Position numbers and translations under genes: made by a program | IMG/VR virus record: IMGVR_UViG_3300048999_000082 | Span: 1 to 54,079 of that record | Source of the DNA: a virus | Length of the DNA stretch: 54,079 nt | Direction: 5' to 3' (one strand) | Notes under the pieces: model-generated | What the model was told of the DNA's origin: nothing | Seen by the model: only the letters and a program-made list of their open reading frames with translations | Database searches by the model: none | Shown here: positions 15,969-24,413 of the stretch, piece after piece | Layout: each line of letters starts with the position of its first letter | How positions within the stretch are numbered: the first letter of the stretch is position 1

Positions 15969-16933
15969 TCCACGGCTTCAATTACCCATCGGCAACCGCG
16001 TTGCATGACGGCATGTGTCGCCGGTTGATGATGGGTACGAGATTTAATCGTGATTTTGACTGGGTGCACGGGACGGAGGTCGGCCTGCACAACGTGACGA
16101 CATTCGCGCCGTCATTCGAATGGGAATTCAACCTACGGAATCTGTGGATTCCCCGGTCTCGGTGGACCATGATGGTTAGGCAATACCTGAACCCCGATGA
16201 ACTAAACCCGTGGCTCGACCTCATCGAATCCCGGATGTCATCACGCAACGGTCGTGGTCTGGCCGTGCTGCGTACGAACCATGTTCAAGGCCGGGGTAAC
16301 GGCAAGCATGTACGCCGGCGCTTCGGGTCATGCATGTTGAACTTCACTTTTCGCCGCAACCCGTATCCCCAGTTGTCGATGCATTCTCGCACGACGTATT
16401 TCGGTTACCTCGCCGCGCTTGATATCACGGTGGCGTACGCATTGGCGAAGTTGGTTGCCGAACGTATCGGTATCGAACCGGCGGGGATGTCATTTCTATG
16501 GTCCATCGAACTCGCCCAATTTCACGGGTTCCGTTCGCTGGCGTGGCCGTTAATGGATGATGAGATGCGTGAGGGGTTGATCGACAACGTCACTCGGGAA
16601 ACCCGTATGGCCATCCCAGCCACACCATCACGGCCCGGCGCACGTCCGGGATACCGCAAAGCGTTGGATGGATTCGCGCGCATCCACGCGGCCGATGAGG
16701 CCGGTAAGTTGTATGGCGACGAAGCATTTTCGTCATTCAACCGTGTACGGCGCCGGTATCATACCGAGGTGTATGGCGTTGACTACGCCGAACAGTTCGC
16801 CGGGGGATTGCGTAACGTTGGGACGTTCGCACCGTTGCCTTCGGTGGACGCGACCACGTTGGAGATTTGGCCCCACCTGAACGGAGTTGAAAATGACCGC
16901 ACCGAACCCGATGAGTTTGAAGACGACGAATGA
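15965..16933 (+). CDS. Divergent thymidylate synthase-fold paralogue
   Basis: A 322-residue protein starting at GTG (GTGA overlap). The central part parallels the thymidylate synthase core of the following gene: RRRFGSCMLNFTFRR (arginine, catalytic Cys region), then QLSMHSRTTYFGYLAALDITVAYALAKLV, which aligns with the LHCFYTIRSCDFVRYLRDD region of its neighbour. The position equivalent to E. coli ThyA Asn177 is Asp in both. The classical PC(S/H) motif is SC-M here, so catalysis may be altered. It may act on dCMP or a modified nucleotide, or be a non-catalytic partner. Alignment was done by eye. Confidence 0.62.
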   Translation: MIHGFNYPSATALHDGMCRRLMMGTRFNRDFDWVHGTEVGLHNVTTFAPSFEWEFNLRNLWIPRSRWTMMVRQYLNPDELNPWLDLIESRMSSRNGRGLAVLRTNHVQGRGNGKHVRRRFGSCMLNFTFRRNPYPQLSMHSRTTYFGYLAALDITVAYALAKLVAERIGIEPAGMSFLWSIELAQFHGFRSLAWPLMDDEMREGLIDNVTRETRMAIPATPSRPGARPGYRKALDGFARIHAADEAGKLYGDEAFSSFNRVRRRYHTEVYGVDYAEQFAGGLRNVGTFAPLPSVDATTLEIWPHLNGVENDRTEPDEFEDDE

Positions 16934-17777
16934 GGCGTTGTTTTCCCCCCAAGATTTCGAACAGGTTTACCGTGCATTCGGAAAAATGTTGATCGACACC
17001 GACCCGATCAAAAACGACCGGTGGCAGTCCATCGACGTGTCCGAATCCAAAGCACACGACATGCACGAATTGTTGAACGTGAATCTTCACCTGGTGATTC
17101 CGTACAACCGGGCGAACCTTCACACACTCGTATCTCCGTCCACACCGTGGGCCGATGACCATTTCAGCGAACGGATCGGGGGTAAACCCACAAACCCAGG
17201 TGACACGTACGCATCGTGGCCGTGGTACAAAGGCGGGGTGGAAGACCATAAATCCACCGGTCAGTTCAGTCACACGTACATGGAGAGGTATTGGCCAAAA
17301 GAAGCCAATGGTGGGGGGATCGGGCCAGAAGATACCAACGCACCTTTTCCACACCAAGGGATCCGTTATGAATACGGAGATCTCAATGACGTGGTGAATC
17401 TACTCGTGTCGGACCGCAACACCCGCCAGGCGTTCTTACCGGTGTGGTTTCCCGAAGATACCGGCGCGGTTCACGGCGAACGGGTGCCGTGCTCGATCGG
17501 CTATCACTTCATCATCCGTAACAACCGGCTGCATTGTTTCTACACCATCCGGTCATGCGATTTTGTGCGGTACCTTCGCGATGACATTTACCTCACCGGA
17601 CGGTTGATGCAATGGGTGTGCACACAATACAACCGGCTCACCGATGACCCGTTCGACATTACCTCGAACCCGATGGTATCCGTTATTCACCCTGGCGAAC
17701 TGGTAATGAACATTTCCTCGCTGCATTGTTTTCGAGGCGATGACCACAAACTACGTGAGATCATCGGTGCGTCATGA
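16893..17777 (+). CDS. Thymidylate synthase family enzyme, possibly dCMP-specific
   Basis: A 294-residue protein with ThyA-type motifs: QAFLPVWFPEDTG, ERVPCSIGYHF with the catalytic Cys, and LHCFYTIRSCDFVRYLRDD. In ThyA the motif RSxD is followed by FLGLPFN, where the Asn (E. coli Asn177) reads the pyrimidine; here the same column is Asp. Asp at this place is known to favour dCMP, as in T4 dCMP hydroxymethylase. So the product may be methyl- or hydroxymethyl-dCMP, though some actinophage relatives are simply called thymidylate synthase. ATG 16893 has GGAG upstream and overlaps the previous gene by 41 bases. Confidence 0.8.
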   Translation: MTAPNPMSLKTTNEALFSPQDFEQVYRAFGKMLIDTDPIKNDRWQSIDVSESKAHDMHELLNVNLHLVIPYNRANLHTLVSPSTPWADDHFSERIGGKPTNPGDTYASWPWYKGGVEDHKSTGQFSHTYMERYWPKEANGGGIGPEDTNAPFPHQGIRYEYGDLNDVVNLLVSDRNTRQAFLPVWFPEDTGAVHGERVPCSIGYHFIIRNNRLHCFYTIRSCDFVRYLRDDIYLTGRLMQWVCTQYNRLTDDPFDITSNPMVSVIHPGELVMNISSLHCFRGDDHKLREIIGAS

Positions 17778-18259
17778 CCCGGCCAACGCAGGTTGAATCA
17801 TTGATGGAGACCGCATGGGTCTTTTCGAAACGATCCACGTGCGCACGTAAACATGTCGGTGCGGTCATCGCCCGCGAAGGGCGAATCATCGCGTCCGGAT
17901 ACAACGGCGCACCGGCCGGCCTCCCGCATTGTTTCCATTCACTCCCGGATGAGATCCTCATGCCGGGTGGTCTACCATTCATCACCCCCGAGCCATGCAC
18001 AGTCGCCACACATGCCGAAGAAAACGCGATCTTCTTTGCTGCTCGTCACGGTGTGGCTCTCGACGGCGCCACGATATTTTGCACATGCATGCCATGCCCG
18101 CGTTGCGCCCGCGCGATCATCAACGCTGGCATTACATGCGTATGGTGGGATGAGCCATTTCGGGATGTCACCGGGATGACGTTGTTAACCCAAGTCGGCA
18201 TCAAAACAATTAGTTATCAGGCGGTTGTGAATGACGCGCACGCTGTCAATTCTCCGTGA
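17774..18259 (+). CDS. dCMP deaminase
   Basis: A 161-residue zinc deaminase. HAEENAIFFAA supplies the zinc His and catalytic Glu, and CMPCPRCARAI the two zinc Cys. SGYNGAPAGLPHC is the substrate-side motif of dCMP deaminases. It converts dCMP to dUMP for thymidylate synthesis and overlaps the synthase gene by ATGA. If the neighbouring synthase uses dCMP, the two enzymes would compete for substrate, making their order and regulation interesting. Confidence in the family is high; strict dCMP specificity is inferred. Confidence 0.9.
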   Translation: MTRPTQVESLMETAWVFSKRSTCARKHVGAVIAREGRIIASGYNGAPAGLPHCFHSLPDEILMPGGLPFITPEPCTVATHAEENAIFFAARHGVALDGATIFCTCMPCPRCARAIINAGITCVWWDEPFRDVTGMTLLTQVGIKTISYQAVVNDAHAVNSP

Positions 18260-20759
18260 CGAAAACTGCGATCTGTGCCGGTTACACGCCGGGGCCGATG
18301 GCAACGATCGTTGTGTGGTTGGACGAGGACCGGTGCCGGCGAAAATCGTCGTCGTCACCAAGGTTCCGTTGAGCAAGCGTGGACAAACTGAATTGAACGA
18401 TTATCTGACCACGGCTGGCATTGACCCGTCAGTCGTGGTTTTCACCGCAGCGTTAAAATGCCGTGCATGGGGGATAGAACCCAACAAGGCCGACATGAAA
18501 GCGTGCCGGTCATACCTTGATCAAGAATTGGAAATGATCAAGCCTAAATACATCATCGCGTTGGGCAACGAGGCGTTGTATTCGACCACCGGTAAATCAG
18601 GCATCATGAAATATCGGGGGCAAAAGTTCACGCACGCATGCCGCGCCATCGTCATACCCACGATCTCTCCCGCATCTGCCGCACGTAACCCCGGACAACG
18701 CGGGGGGTTGGTTGCTGATCTGAAATTCGTCGCTGACACCATCACGGGTCGACGCGACACCATGCAATATCTCGTACCCACACCTGACACGTACGTACCG
18801 GTGATGGACCGACCGACGTTGAAACGTATGCTGGCCGTTATCCAGTCATCCGATACGGTGTCGTTCGACATAGAAACCACCATGGGCCGTGAGACCGACG
18901 CTGACGCACACATCGTGTCGATCGCGATAACCACCCGCACGGGGGCCGATGACGCGTCAGCGATCGCCTGGGCCGTTCCTTTGTACCATCCGGAATCCCC
19001 GTTCCGGTCGGCATGGGAACGTGTGCTCGACATCATCGGGCAAGCCATCACCCGGATCACGGGTACGCCCCGAATTATAGCCCAGAACGGTAAATTCGAT
19101 CTGCGCTGGTGTCGGCATTTCTCATCGGTGTGGGGCGGTATCAAACTAACCTTTGATACTATCTTGGCCGCACATCTGTTGGACGAGAACCGTCCCAAAG
19201 GATTAAAGCCATTGGCGCAACAACTTCTCGGCGCCGAACCGTGGGGAATCGACACCCGTGACCTGTTGACCACACCCATCGCTGACGTACTGTGGTACAA
19301 CGCGCTCGATACGTGGCACACGTTAAGGTTGTCGGATGTGTTGAAACGTGACCTCATTAAACGGCCGCGTATCGCACGCATCTTTAAGTTCATCATGATG
19401 CCCGCATCGGAAGCGTTGACATTTTCCGAAGCAAAAGGCATTTGGGTCGACCGTGACCAGATGGAAAAAAACTGCGCCATCGCGGCAGCGAATCAAGCCG
19501 AGATCGAAACGTTGTTGTCGGTGTGGATTCCGCCATCCGAGGAATGGCCGGAGAAGATCAAGGCGGTTAATTACAACCCCTCAAATTTTCTGCGGTGGTG
19601 GTTGTTCGACCATCTGAATTTTCCGGTTATCGCACGGGGTAAGCAAAAAGATGATGGTTCACCCGGTGACCCGTCCGTGTCGGAATCAGTCATGTTCACG
19701 TTGGCTGAATTGCCCCATGCCGACGTGCCCCAGTTGTTGATCAAGCGGTCGTGGTGGAACAAATGCCAGACGTCATTCTTCAACCCGTACGCCGAACAAC
19801 TCGACGATGACGGATACATCCACACCAACTTCAAGTTGAACGGGACGACCACGGGCCGGTTGTCATCGGGTAAAGCCGACGAAGACAAATTGACCGCACG
19901 CAAACAAGAACGGGGAATGAACGCACAGCAAGTACCGCGTGACATTTTTGTGCGGGGTATCTTCGGTGCGCCACCGGGACGTAAATTCGTACAGGCGGAT
20001 TATTCACAGGTTGAATTGCGTACGGTGGCATTCGTCGCCCAAGAACGAAACATGCTGCACCATTACAACACCGGCCAGGATTTGCACATGGCTATGGCTA
20101 TGCGCATGACCGGAAAACCCCGTGAGAAAATCACCAAGGAAGAACGTAAGGCGGCCAAGCCGGTGAACTTCGGATTCCTGTATGGCATGAACTGGGCGAA
20201 ATTCATTGAGACCGCGTGGACGCAATATCAAGTGCATTTCACGGAGGAACAAGCCAAGGCAGCCAAACGGGCATTCTTTGAAATGTGGTCGGATCTCCCC
20301 GCGTGGCACAACAAACAACGCCGACTGGTCCGTAAATACGCACGGGTCGAATCGCCCATCGGCCGTATCCGTCACCTCCCCGATATCCGTTCGGCCGATG
20401 AAGGAGTACGGGCGGAAGCCGAACGGCAAGCCATCAACTCACCCATTCAATCGTTCGCGTCTGACATGGCGTTGCTGGCATTGACCATTTTGCATGACCT
20501 GTTCATCACCCACGATATCGACGGTCATATCGTGGGTACGGTGCATGACGCGATCAACTTTGATATCGCTGACCACGATCTCGCCCGTGCGCTACCGTTG
20601 ATCAAGGACACCATGGAGAATCTCCCACTCCGCCGTTTGTTTGGCGTCAATCTCACGGTCCCGATTGTCGCGGATGTATCCGTGGGTACACGATGGGGCG
20701 GCGCACGCGAATTGACACCCGCTGAAGTTTACGATTACCGAGGAGAAATGGCCGCATGA
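18231..20759 (+). CDS. DNA polymerase I fused to UDG-like domain
   Basis: An 842-residue family A polymerase with an extra N-terminal domain. Residues 1-180 resemble family 4 uracil-DNA glycosylases: CDLC, ALKCRAWG and KACRSYLDQELEMIKP supply four Fe-S cysteines, but the GExPG motif is VTKVP and the HP motif is SP, so glycosylase activity is probably lost. Residues ~205-370 are a 3'-5' exonuclease (DIET, NGKFDLRW, YNALD). The polymerase domain has motif A DYSQVELR (~590), motif B RKAAKPVNFGFLYG (~640) and motif C VHDAI (~770). It is the phage replicative polymerase. Confidence 0.92.
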   Translation: MTRTLSILRDENCDLCRLHAGADGNDRCVVGRGPVPAKIVVVTKVPLSKRGQTELNDYLTTAGIDPSVVVFTAALKCRAWGIEPNKADMKACRSYLDQELEMIKPKYIIALGNEALYSTTGKSGIMKYRGQKFTHACRAIVIPTISPASAARNPGQRGGLVADLKFVADTITGRRDTMQYLVPTPDTYVPVMDRPTLKRMLAVIQSSDTVSFDIETTMGRETDADAHIVSIAITTRTGADDASAIAWAVPLYHPESPFRSAWERVLDIIGQAITRITGTPRIIAQNGKFDLRWCRHFSSVWGGIKLTFDTILAAHLLDENRPKGLKPLAQQLLGAEPWGIDTRDLLTTPIADVLWYNALDTWHTLRLSDVLKRDLIKRPRIARIFKFIMMPASEALTFSEAKGIWVDRDQMEKNCAIAAANQAEIETLLSVWIPPSEEWPEKIKAVNYNPSNFLRWWLFDHLNFPVIARGKQKDDGSPGDPSVSESVMFTLAELPHADVPQLLIKRSWWNKCQTSFFNPYAEQLDDDGYIHTNFKLNGTTTGRLSSGKADEDKLTARKQERGMNAQQVPRDIFVRGIFGAPPGRKFVQADYSQVELRTVAFVAQERNMLHHYNTGQDLHMAMAMRMTGKPREKITKEERKAAKPVNFGFLYGMNWAKFIETAWTQYQVHFTEEQAKAAKRAFFEMWSDLPAWHNKQRRLVRKYARVESPIGRIRHLPDIRSADEGVRAEAERQAINSPIQSFASDMALLALTILHDLFITHDIDGHIVGTVHDAINFDIADHDLARALPLIKDTMENLPLRRLFGVNLTVPIVADVSVGTRWGGARELTPAEVYDYRGEMAA

Positions 20760-21223
20760 AGATCGTACCGTCCGGGGTAGAGGGTATGCCCCTTGAAGGA
20801 ATTCACGGCCGAGATTGTGTGGTGTGTGACGAGTTTCGGAAAGCCGCAAGATATCTACGTTGTCCCGCCTGTGGAAGGTTGTTGAGCATGACCGATACAC
20901 CCGTCAGCGATCGCGTCGATGATCTGGTAAAAGCATTCAACATCGCCATCGAAAAGGTACGAGAAAACATTCAATCCTTCGGTGAGTCCGTGACCAATGC
21001 GACCCCCCGCCAAACGCCGGTAGATCCGATCAATCACCCATGGCCAGCCGATGACGCAGGTTTTGGCGTCACACTCCCCAATGGCGGATACAAAACGTAC
21101 GGGTCAGTGTATGAGATGGCAGCCGACATCCAGCGGTTGGAAGCGTTGGTTGACGACATGGACGATCATCTCGACCGCATCCGTCATATGGTCGACAATT
21201 CATCCGCGCGAATTGCCACCTGA
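20756..21223 (+). CDS. Zinc-ribbon and coiled-coil protein, unknown
   Basis: A 155-residue protein: the first 45 residues contain CVVC and CPAC, a zinc ribbon; the middle is a charged helix (DDLVKAFNIAIEKVREN), and the last 50 residues form a likely coiled coil (DIQRLEALVDDMDDHLDRIRHMV). It overlaps the polymerase gene by ATGA. Position suggests a replication accessory protein, but no family was recognised. Confidence 0.6.
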   Translation: MKIVPSGVEGMPLEGIHGRDCVVCDEFRKAARYLRCPACGRLLSMTDTPVSDRVDDLVKAFNIAIEKVRENIQSFGESVTNATPRQTPVDPINHPWPADDAGFGVTLPNGGYKTYGSVYEMAADIQRLEALVDDMDDHLDRIRHMVDNSSARIAT

Positions 21224-21226
21224 CCC

Positions 21227-22279
21227 ATGGCTCTTTACGAAACCGATGACGGCGCACCGGTCACAACGAACTCAATGATCAAATCGTTTCGTAGGTGTCC
21301 CAAGCAGGCACAGTACAAATACGCCGAGCGGTTGAAGCCTCGGATGGAAACATCCGCGCCGTTGAAACGTGGTGTGTGGATGCACGAGTTGTTGGAGGCG
21401 TATTACAAGGGAGAGGATTGGAAAGCGATCCACACCCACAATACCGCTCGGTACGCAAACCTGTTCGATGAAGAAAAAGAAAAATTGGGCGATCTTCCGC
21501 GTGAATGCATGACGTTGATGCGGTCATACCTGTGGCATTACGGCGCCAACGCCGATGACCCGTACCACGGGTGGAAAATTCACGAGGTTGAATTGACGTT
21601 GGAAGCCGCATTGCCCAACGGCCACGTGCTCCGGGGTCGCATGGATTTGCTGATTGAAGACGAGTACGGGTTGTGGATCGAGGACCACAAAACCCACAAG
21701 GTGTTACCCGATTTCAATTCACGGTTACTCGATTCACAGTCGGCAATTTACCTATGGCTAGCGTGGAAAAATAAGATCCCGGTACAAGGATTCATCTGGA
21801 ATTATCTTCGGACCAAACCACCGGCAAAGCCAACGTTGTTGAAGGATGGTTCGCGGTTGTCCAAGGTTGCCGTCGAAACAGATTACCCGACGTATTACCG
21901 TGCGTTGAAGGAATACGGTTTGCTGGGTGACGAACGGTATGCCGGCAAATTGCAAGCGTTGAAAGAACAACGGTGGGAACACGGCAAGATTCAGTCATCC
22001 CCATTTTTCCAGCGACACGTTTTGGAAAAGCATCCGGACATGGTCAAGCGCGTTGTGCGTGAAGCAATGAACACGTCCGAGCGAATGCACGGCTATGATT
22101 TTTCAGACCATAATCGGGTTGAACGTGTGCCCGATCGATCATGCCGCTGGATGTGTTCGTACAACCAGTTGTGTGAGGTCGAATTGTTCGACGGAAATGC
22201 AGCCAGCATTCGTCGTCAACAATTCAAGGTCGGGGACCCGTTGGACTATTACGGCGAACCAAAAGAGGTGACTGAATGA
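21227..22279 (+). CDS. Cas4/RecB-like PD-(D/E)XK exonuclease
   Basis: A 350-residue nuclease. GVWMHELLEAYY gives the conserved His, GRMDLLIEDEYGLWIEDHKTHK gives the D...ExK core, and DSQSAIYLWLA the downstream QxxxY motif. The first Cys (FRRCPKQ) and the C-terminal set SCRWMCSYNQLC form the likely 4Fe-4S ligands seen in Cas4 and AddB-type nucleases. It probably resects DNA ends for the single-strand annealing system encoded by the following genes. Start ATG 21227 follows the upstream stop by three bases. Confidence 0.87.
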   Translation: MALYETDDGAPVTTNSMIKSFRRCPKQAQYKYAERLKPRMETSAPLKRGVWMHELLEAYYKGEDWKAIHTHNTARYANLFDEEKEKLGDLPRECMTLMRSYLWHYGANADDPYHGWKIHEVELTLEAALPNGHVLRGRMDLLIEDEYGLWIEDHKTHKVLPDFNSRLLDSQSAIYLWLAWKNKIPVQGFIWNYLRTKPPAKPTLLKDGSRLSKVAVETDYPTYYRALKEYGLLGDERYAGKLQALKEQRWEHGKIQSSPFFQRHVLEKHPDMVKRVVREAMNTSERMHGYDFSDHNRVERVPDRSCRWMCSYNQLCEVELFDGNAASIRRQQFKVGDPLDYYGEPKEVTE

Positions 22280-22587
22280 CCGAGCCAGACCCCGCAAACA
22301 ACCCGCTGACCCGCGAACAATGGGCAGCCATCCGTCCGGACATGGAACGACTGGCACCAATAGACGATGAAACCCAGTTCATCAAGCATCCGCAGTTCGC
22401 GACCACACCGAAGCACGATGACCCAGACGGGTCGCTGGCGGACACACGAGGCCGTACAACGGTCCGATCCAACCGCCCGGTACATGGTGAACCGGTGGCG
22501 TCCGTTGGTGTGGTGTGGTTCGTTTCAGGCACCATCTTTGGTGCGTTCATCATGCTCGCGGGGGTGGTGGTTGCGCATTTCATGTGA
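22276..22587 (+). CDS. Tail-anchored membrane protein, unknown
   Basis: A 103-residue protein with an acidic, hydrophilic N-terminal 75 residues and one C-terminal membrane helix (VGVVWFVSGTIFGAFIMLAGVVVAHF) ending two residues before the stop. It overlaps the nuclease gene by ATGA. A membrane anchor inside a recombination operon is unexpected; it might tether recombination or replication proteins to the envelope. No family recognised. Confidence 0.62.
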   Translation: MTEPDPANNPLTREQWAAIRPDMERLAPIDDETQFIKHPQFATTPKHDDPDGSLADTRGRTTVRSNRPVHGEPVASVGVVWFVSGTIFGAFIMLAGVVVAHFM

Positions 22588-22622
22588 CCGACGGATGATG
22601 ATCAACCCGCGAGAGGAGTCGA

Positions 22623-23432
22623 ATGGCAGTAAAAGACTACATGGCGATTGCCAAGGCAAAAATCCATCGCCCGTCATCGGTCACGCGTCCGCCCCGCATC
22701 TTAGTTTATGCGCGGAACAAAAAGGGTAAGACGCAATTCTGTACCACACCCGGCAAGGGTAAAGTGTTGATTATCGATCCGGAGAACGGCACGGACTCGA
22801 TGAAAAAACTCGATCCGCATGTGTGGGCAATTGACCGGTGGGAAGAGATGGACGATATCTTGAAATACCTGCGCACCGGAAAACACCCGTACGAGTGGGT
22901 GGCGGTTGACGGTATGACCAAGATTGCCAACATGGCTCTCAAGTGGGTGATGGGCCAAGCTGAAAAAACCGATCTCGATCGGAAACCCGGAATGGTCCAG
23001 TTGAAGGATTATGGTAAATCAGGAGAAATCCTAAAGACCATGATTCATCAATTCCGGATGTTGCCCATCGGCGTTATCTTCACGTCCCAAGAAAGGGCGA
23101 TGGACGCACCCGCCTCCGGAGATGATGACGAAGATTCGGAAGACGCGGCCATCGCGTATGTTCCGGATTTGCCGAAGGGCGCACGGGGGGAATTGAATTC
23201 AGCGGTGGACGTGATTGGCCGGTTGTACACAGTCAAGATTGTCAAGAAATTCCGTCACCCGATCACAAAAAAGGTTGTCGAGAAGGAGGTATTGCAACGG
23301 CGTTTGTGGTTGGAGCCCAACATTATGTACGACACGGGTTATCGTTCCGATTACCGATTGCCCGCGTACATGGAGGATCCGACCGTACCAAGTTTGGTTC
23401 AATTGATCAATGAAGGAAAGGTTACCAAGTAA
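22623..23432 (+). CDS. Sak4-like RecA-fold ATPase
   Basis: A 269-residue single RecA-fold ATPase. ILVYARNKKGKTQFC is a Walker A near residues 26-40, VLIIDPENG an early strand, and YEWVAVDGMTKIANM the Walker B region; IGVIFTSQE follows. The pattern fits the Sak4 group of phage recombinases that assist single-strand annealing. GAGAGGAG is placed before the ATG. It lies between a resection nuclease and a DUF669-like ssDNA binder, the typical partners of this group. Confidence 0.82.
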   Translation: MAVKDYMAIAKAKIHRPSSVTRPPRILVYARNKKGKTQFCTTPGKGKVLIIDPENGTDSMKKLDPHVWAIDRWEEMDDILKYLRTGKHPYEWVAVDGMTKIANMALKWVMGQAEKTDLDRKPGMVQLKDYGKSGEILKTMIHQFRMLPIGVIFTSQERAMDAPASGDDDEDSEDAAIAYVPDLPKGARGELNSAVDVIGRLYTVKIVKKFRHPITKKVVEKEVLQRRLWLEPNIMYDTGYRSDYRLPAYMEDPTVPSLVQLINEGKVTK

Positions 23433-24025
23433 TGGCAACACGTGCCCGTACCACAACCGCCGCACGCAAACCGGCCGCCAAGGCAGCGCCGGCAGCCACA
23501 CCGAAGAACGGTGCGACGAAAAAGCCGTTGGATTTTACCAACGTTAAGGAAGCCGGTAATTTCTCACCGAAACACAAGACCGAGGGCGATTACCTCGGCA
23601 AGATTGTCAAGGTCGAGGATTCCGAATCCAAGGCCGGAAATGCGATGTGGGTATTCACCATCGTGCTCGCGTCCGACGCTCGGGCGACGTACCCGTACTA
23701 TTGCACGCTAGATGAAAAGTCGTTGTGGAAGGTTCGCGCACTGATCGAGGCCACCGGAAAGCCGGTCCCGAAAAAGCGCATCATGGTCGACCCCAATGGC
23801 CTCGTCGGAAAAGAAATCGGCGTGGCCCTCGAGGACGACGAATACGAGGACAAGGTCCGTTCCAAGGTCCAAGCCACATTCCCCACCGATGAACTCTCCG
23901 GTGACGAGCCCGATGACGCGGGCGATGATGACGAAGATCCGGTCGATGACGAAGATCCCATCGATGATGACGAAGAAGTCGACGGGGACGACGATCTCGA
24001 AGAAATGGAACTGGACGATCTGTAA
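23432..24025 (+). CDS. DUF669-like single-stranded DNA-binding protein
   Basis: A 197-residue protein with three zones: a Lys/Ala-rich N-terminus (1-35), a beta-rich core at ~40-145 (GDYLGKIVKVEDSESKAGNAMWVFTIVLAS) like DUF669 proteins that replace SSB in phages, and a long Asp/Glu tail. Acidic tails of SSB proteins recruit partner enzymes. It begins at the stop of the Sak4-like gene (TAATG) and is the last gene before a strong promoter. Confidence 0.78.
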   Translation: MATRARTTTAARKPAAKAAPAATPKNGATKKPLDFTNVKEAGNFSPKHKTEGDYLGKIVKVEDSESKAGNAMWVFTIVLASDARATYPYYCTLDEKSLWKVRALIEATGKPVPKKRIMVDPNGLVGKEIGVALEDDEYEDKVRSKVQATFPTDELSGDEPDDAGDDDEDPVDDEDPIDDDEEVDGDDDLEEMELDDL

Positions 24026-24054
24026 TTGACATCGTCCCACGTGTCACATATATT
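24026..24054 (+). promoter_or_regulatory. Strong vegetative-type promoter
   Basis: TTGACA (24026-24031) and TATATT (24049-24054) are separated by exactly 17 bases, matching the consensus in 11 of 12 positions. Transcription would begin near 24061. It immediately follows the stop of the DUF669-like gene and lies inside an inverted repeat (24036-24069). Confidence 0.78.
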
Positions 24055-24069
24055 GGGTGAACACGTGGG
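24036..24069. promoter_or_regulatory. Inverted repeat flanking the -10 box, probable operator
   Basis: Perfect nine-base arms CCCACGTGT (24036-24044) and ACACGTGGG (24061-24069) surround the -10 element. Each arm contains the palindrome CACGTG. The geometry suits a dimeric or tetrameric repressor blocking RNA polymerase. A hairpin in the upstream gene's transcript is an alternative reading. Confidence 0.65.
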
Positions 24070-24083
24070 TGCGTGTGCCGGTG

Positions 24084-24141
24084 AAAAGACCCGGTCGGTC
24101 GGGGTCCTCTGTTTCCTTTCCCCCGATCGGCTGGGTCTTTT
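24084..24141 (+). ncRNA. Long hairpin downstream of promoter; attenuator or small RNA
   Basis: Bases 24084-24104 pair with 24121-24141 over 21 positions, 18 Watson-Crick and three G-U on this strand, closing a 16-base loop. The stem starts AAAAGACCC and ends GGGTCTTTT. It begins about 23 bases after the predicted transcription start, giving a short RNA of about 80 bases if it terminates. It may be an intrinsic terminator/attenuator ahead of 24162-24413 or a discrete small RNA. No tRNA or known RNA fold was recognised. Confidence 0.55.
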
Positions 24142-24161
24142 CCGTACCCATTGGAGAATTA

Positions 24162-24413
24162 ATGCCCGCCACACCCCATGAAATGCCCGTGCCGCGAGAC
24201 ATCGGTCCGGTGTTCGAGATTGTGTTCAAGACTGAATGCGCCGATTGCATGTTGACCCTGTGGCCCGGTCAACCGGCGCGATACGTCGATGGCGACATCT
24301 GCTGTATCGGGTGCGTGAATGACACGGCAACAATCGCCCGACCCGCCCGTACGTGCCCCACGTGTTTTCAGACATACTCCACAACCGGCGTATGCGGATG
24401 TGATCCATCGTGA
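24162..24413 (+). CDS. Zinc-binding small protein
   Basis: An 83-residue protein with three Cys pairs: CADCML near residue 27, ICCIGC near 47, and TCPTCFQTYSTTGVCGC at the end. The arrangement suggests two zinc sites. The ATG at 24162 has GGAGAATTA upstream; a longer frame starting at 24057 would read through the hairpin and was rejected. It lies under the strong promoter and precedes a VRR-NUC nuclease gene with a four-base overlap. Confidence 0.65.
   Translation: MPATPHEMPVPRDIGPVFEIVFKTECADCMLTLWPGQPARYVDGDICCIGCVNDTATIARPARTCPTCFQTYSTTGVCGCDPS

Noticed and set aside
18521-19480. A 319-codon open frame on the - strand within the polymerase gene
   Set aside because: It is antisense to the clearly recognisable UDG-like and exonuclease domains; its translation is Ser/Arg-rich without a motif.
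24057-24161. Longer start (GTG 24057) for the zinc protein at 24162
   Set aside because: It would translate through the 21-bp hairpin and starts before the predicted transcription start; ATG 24162 has a proper binding site.
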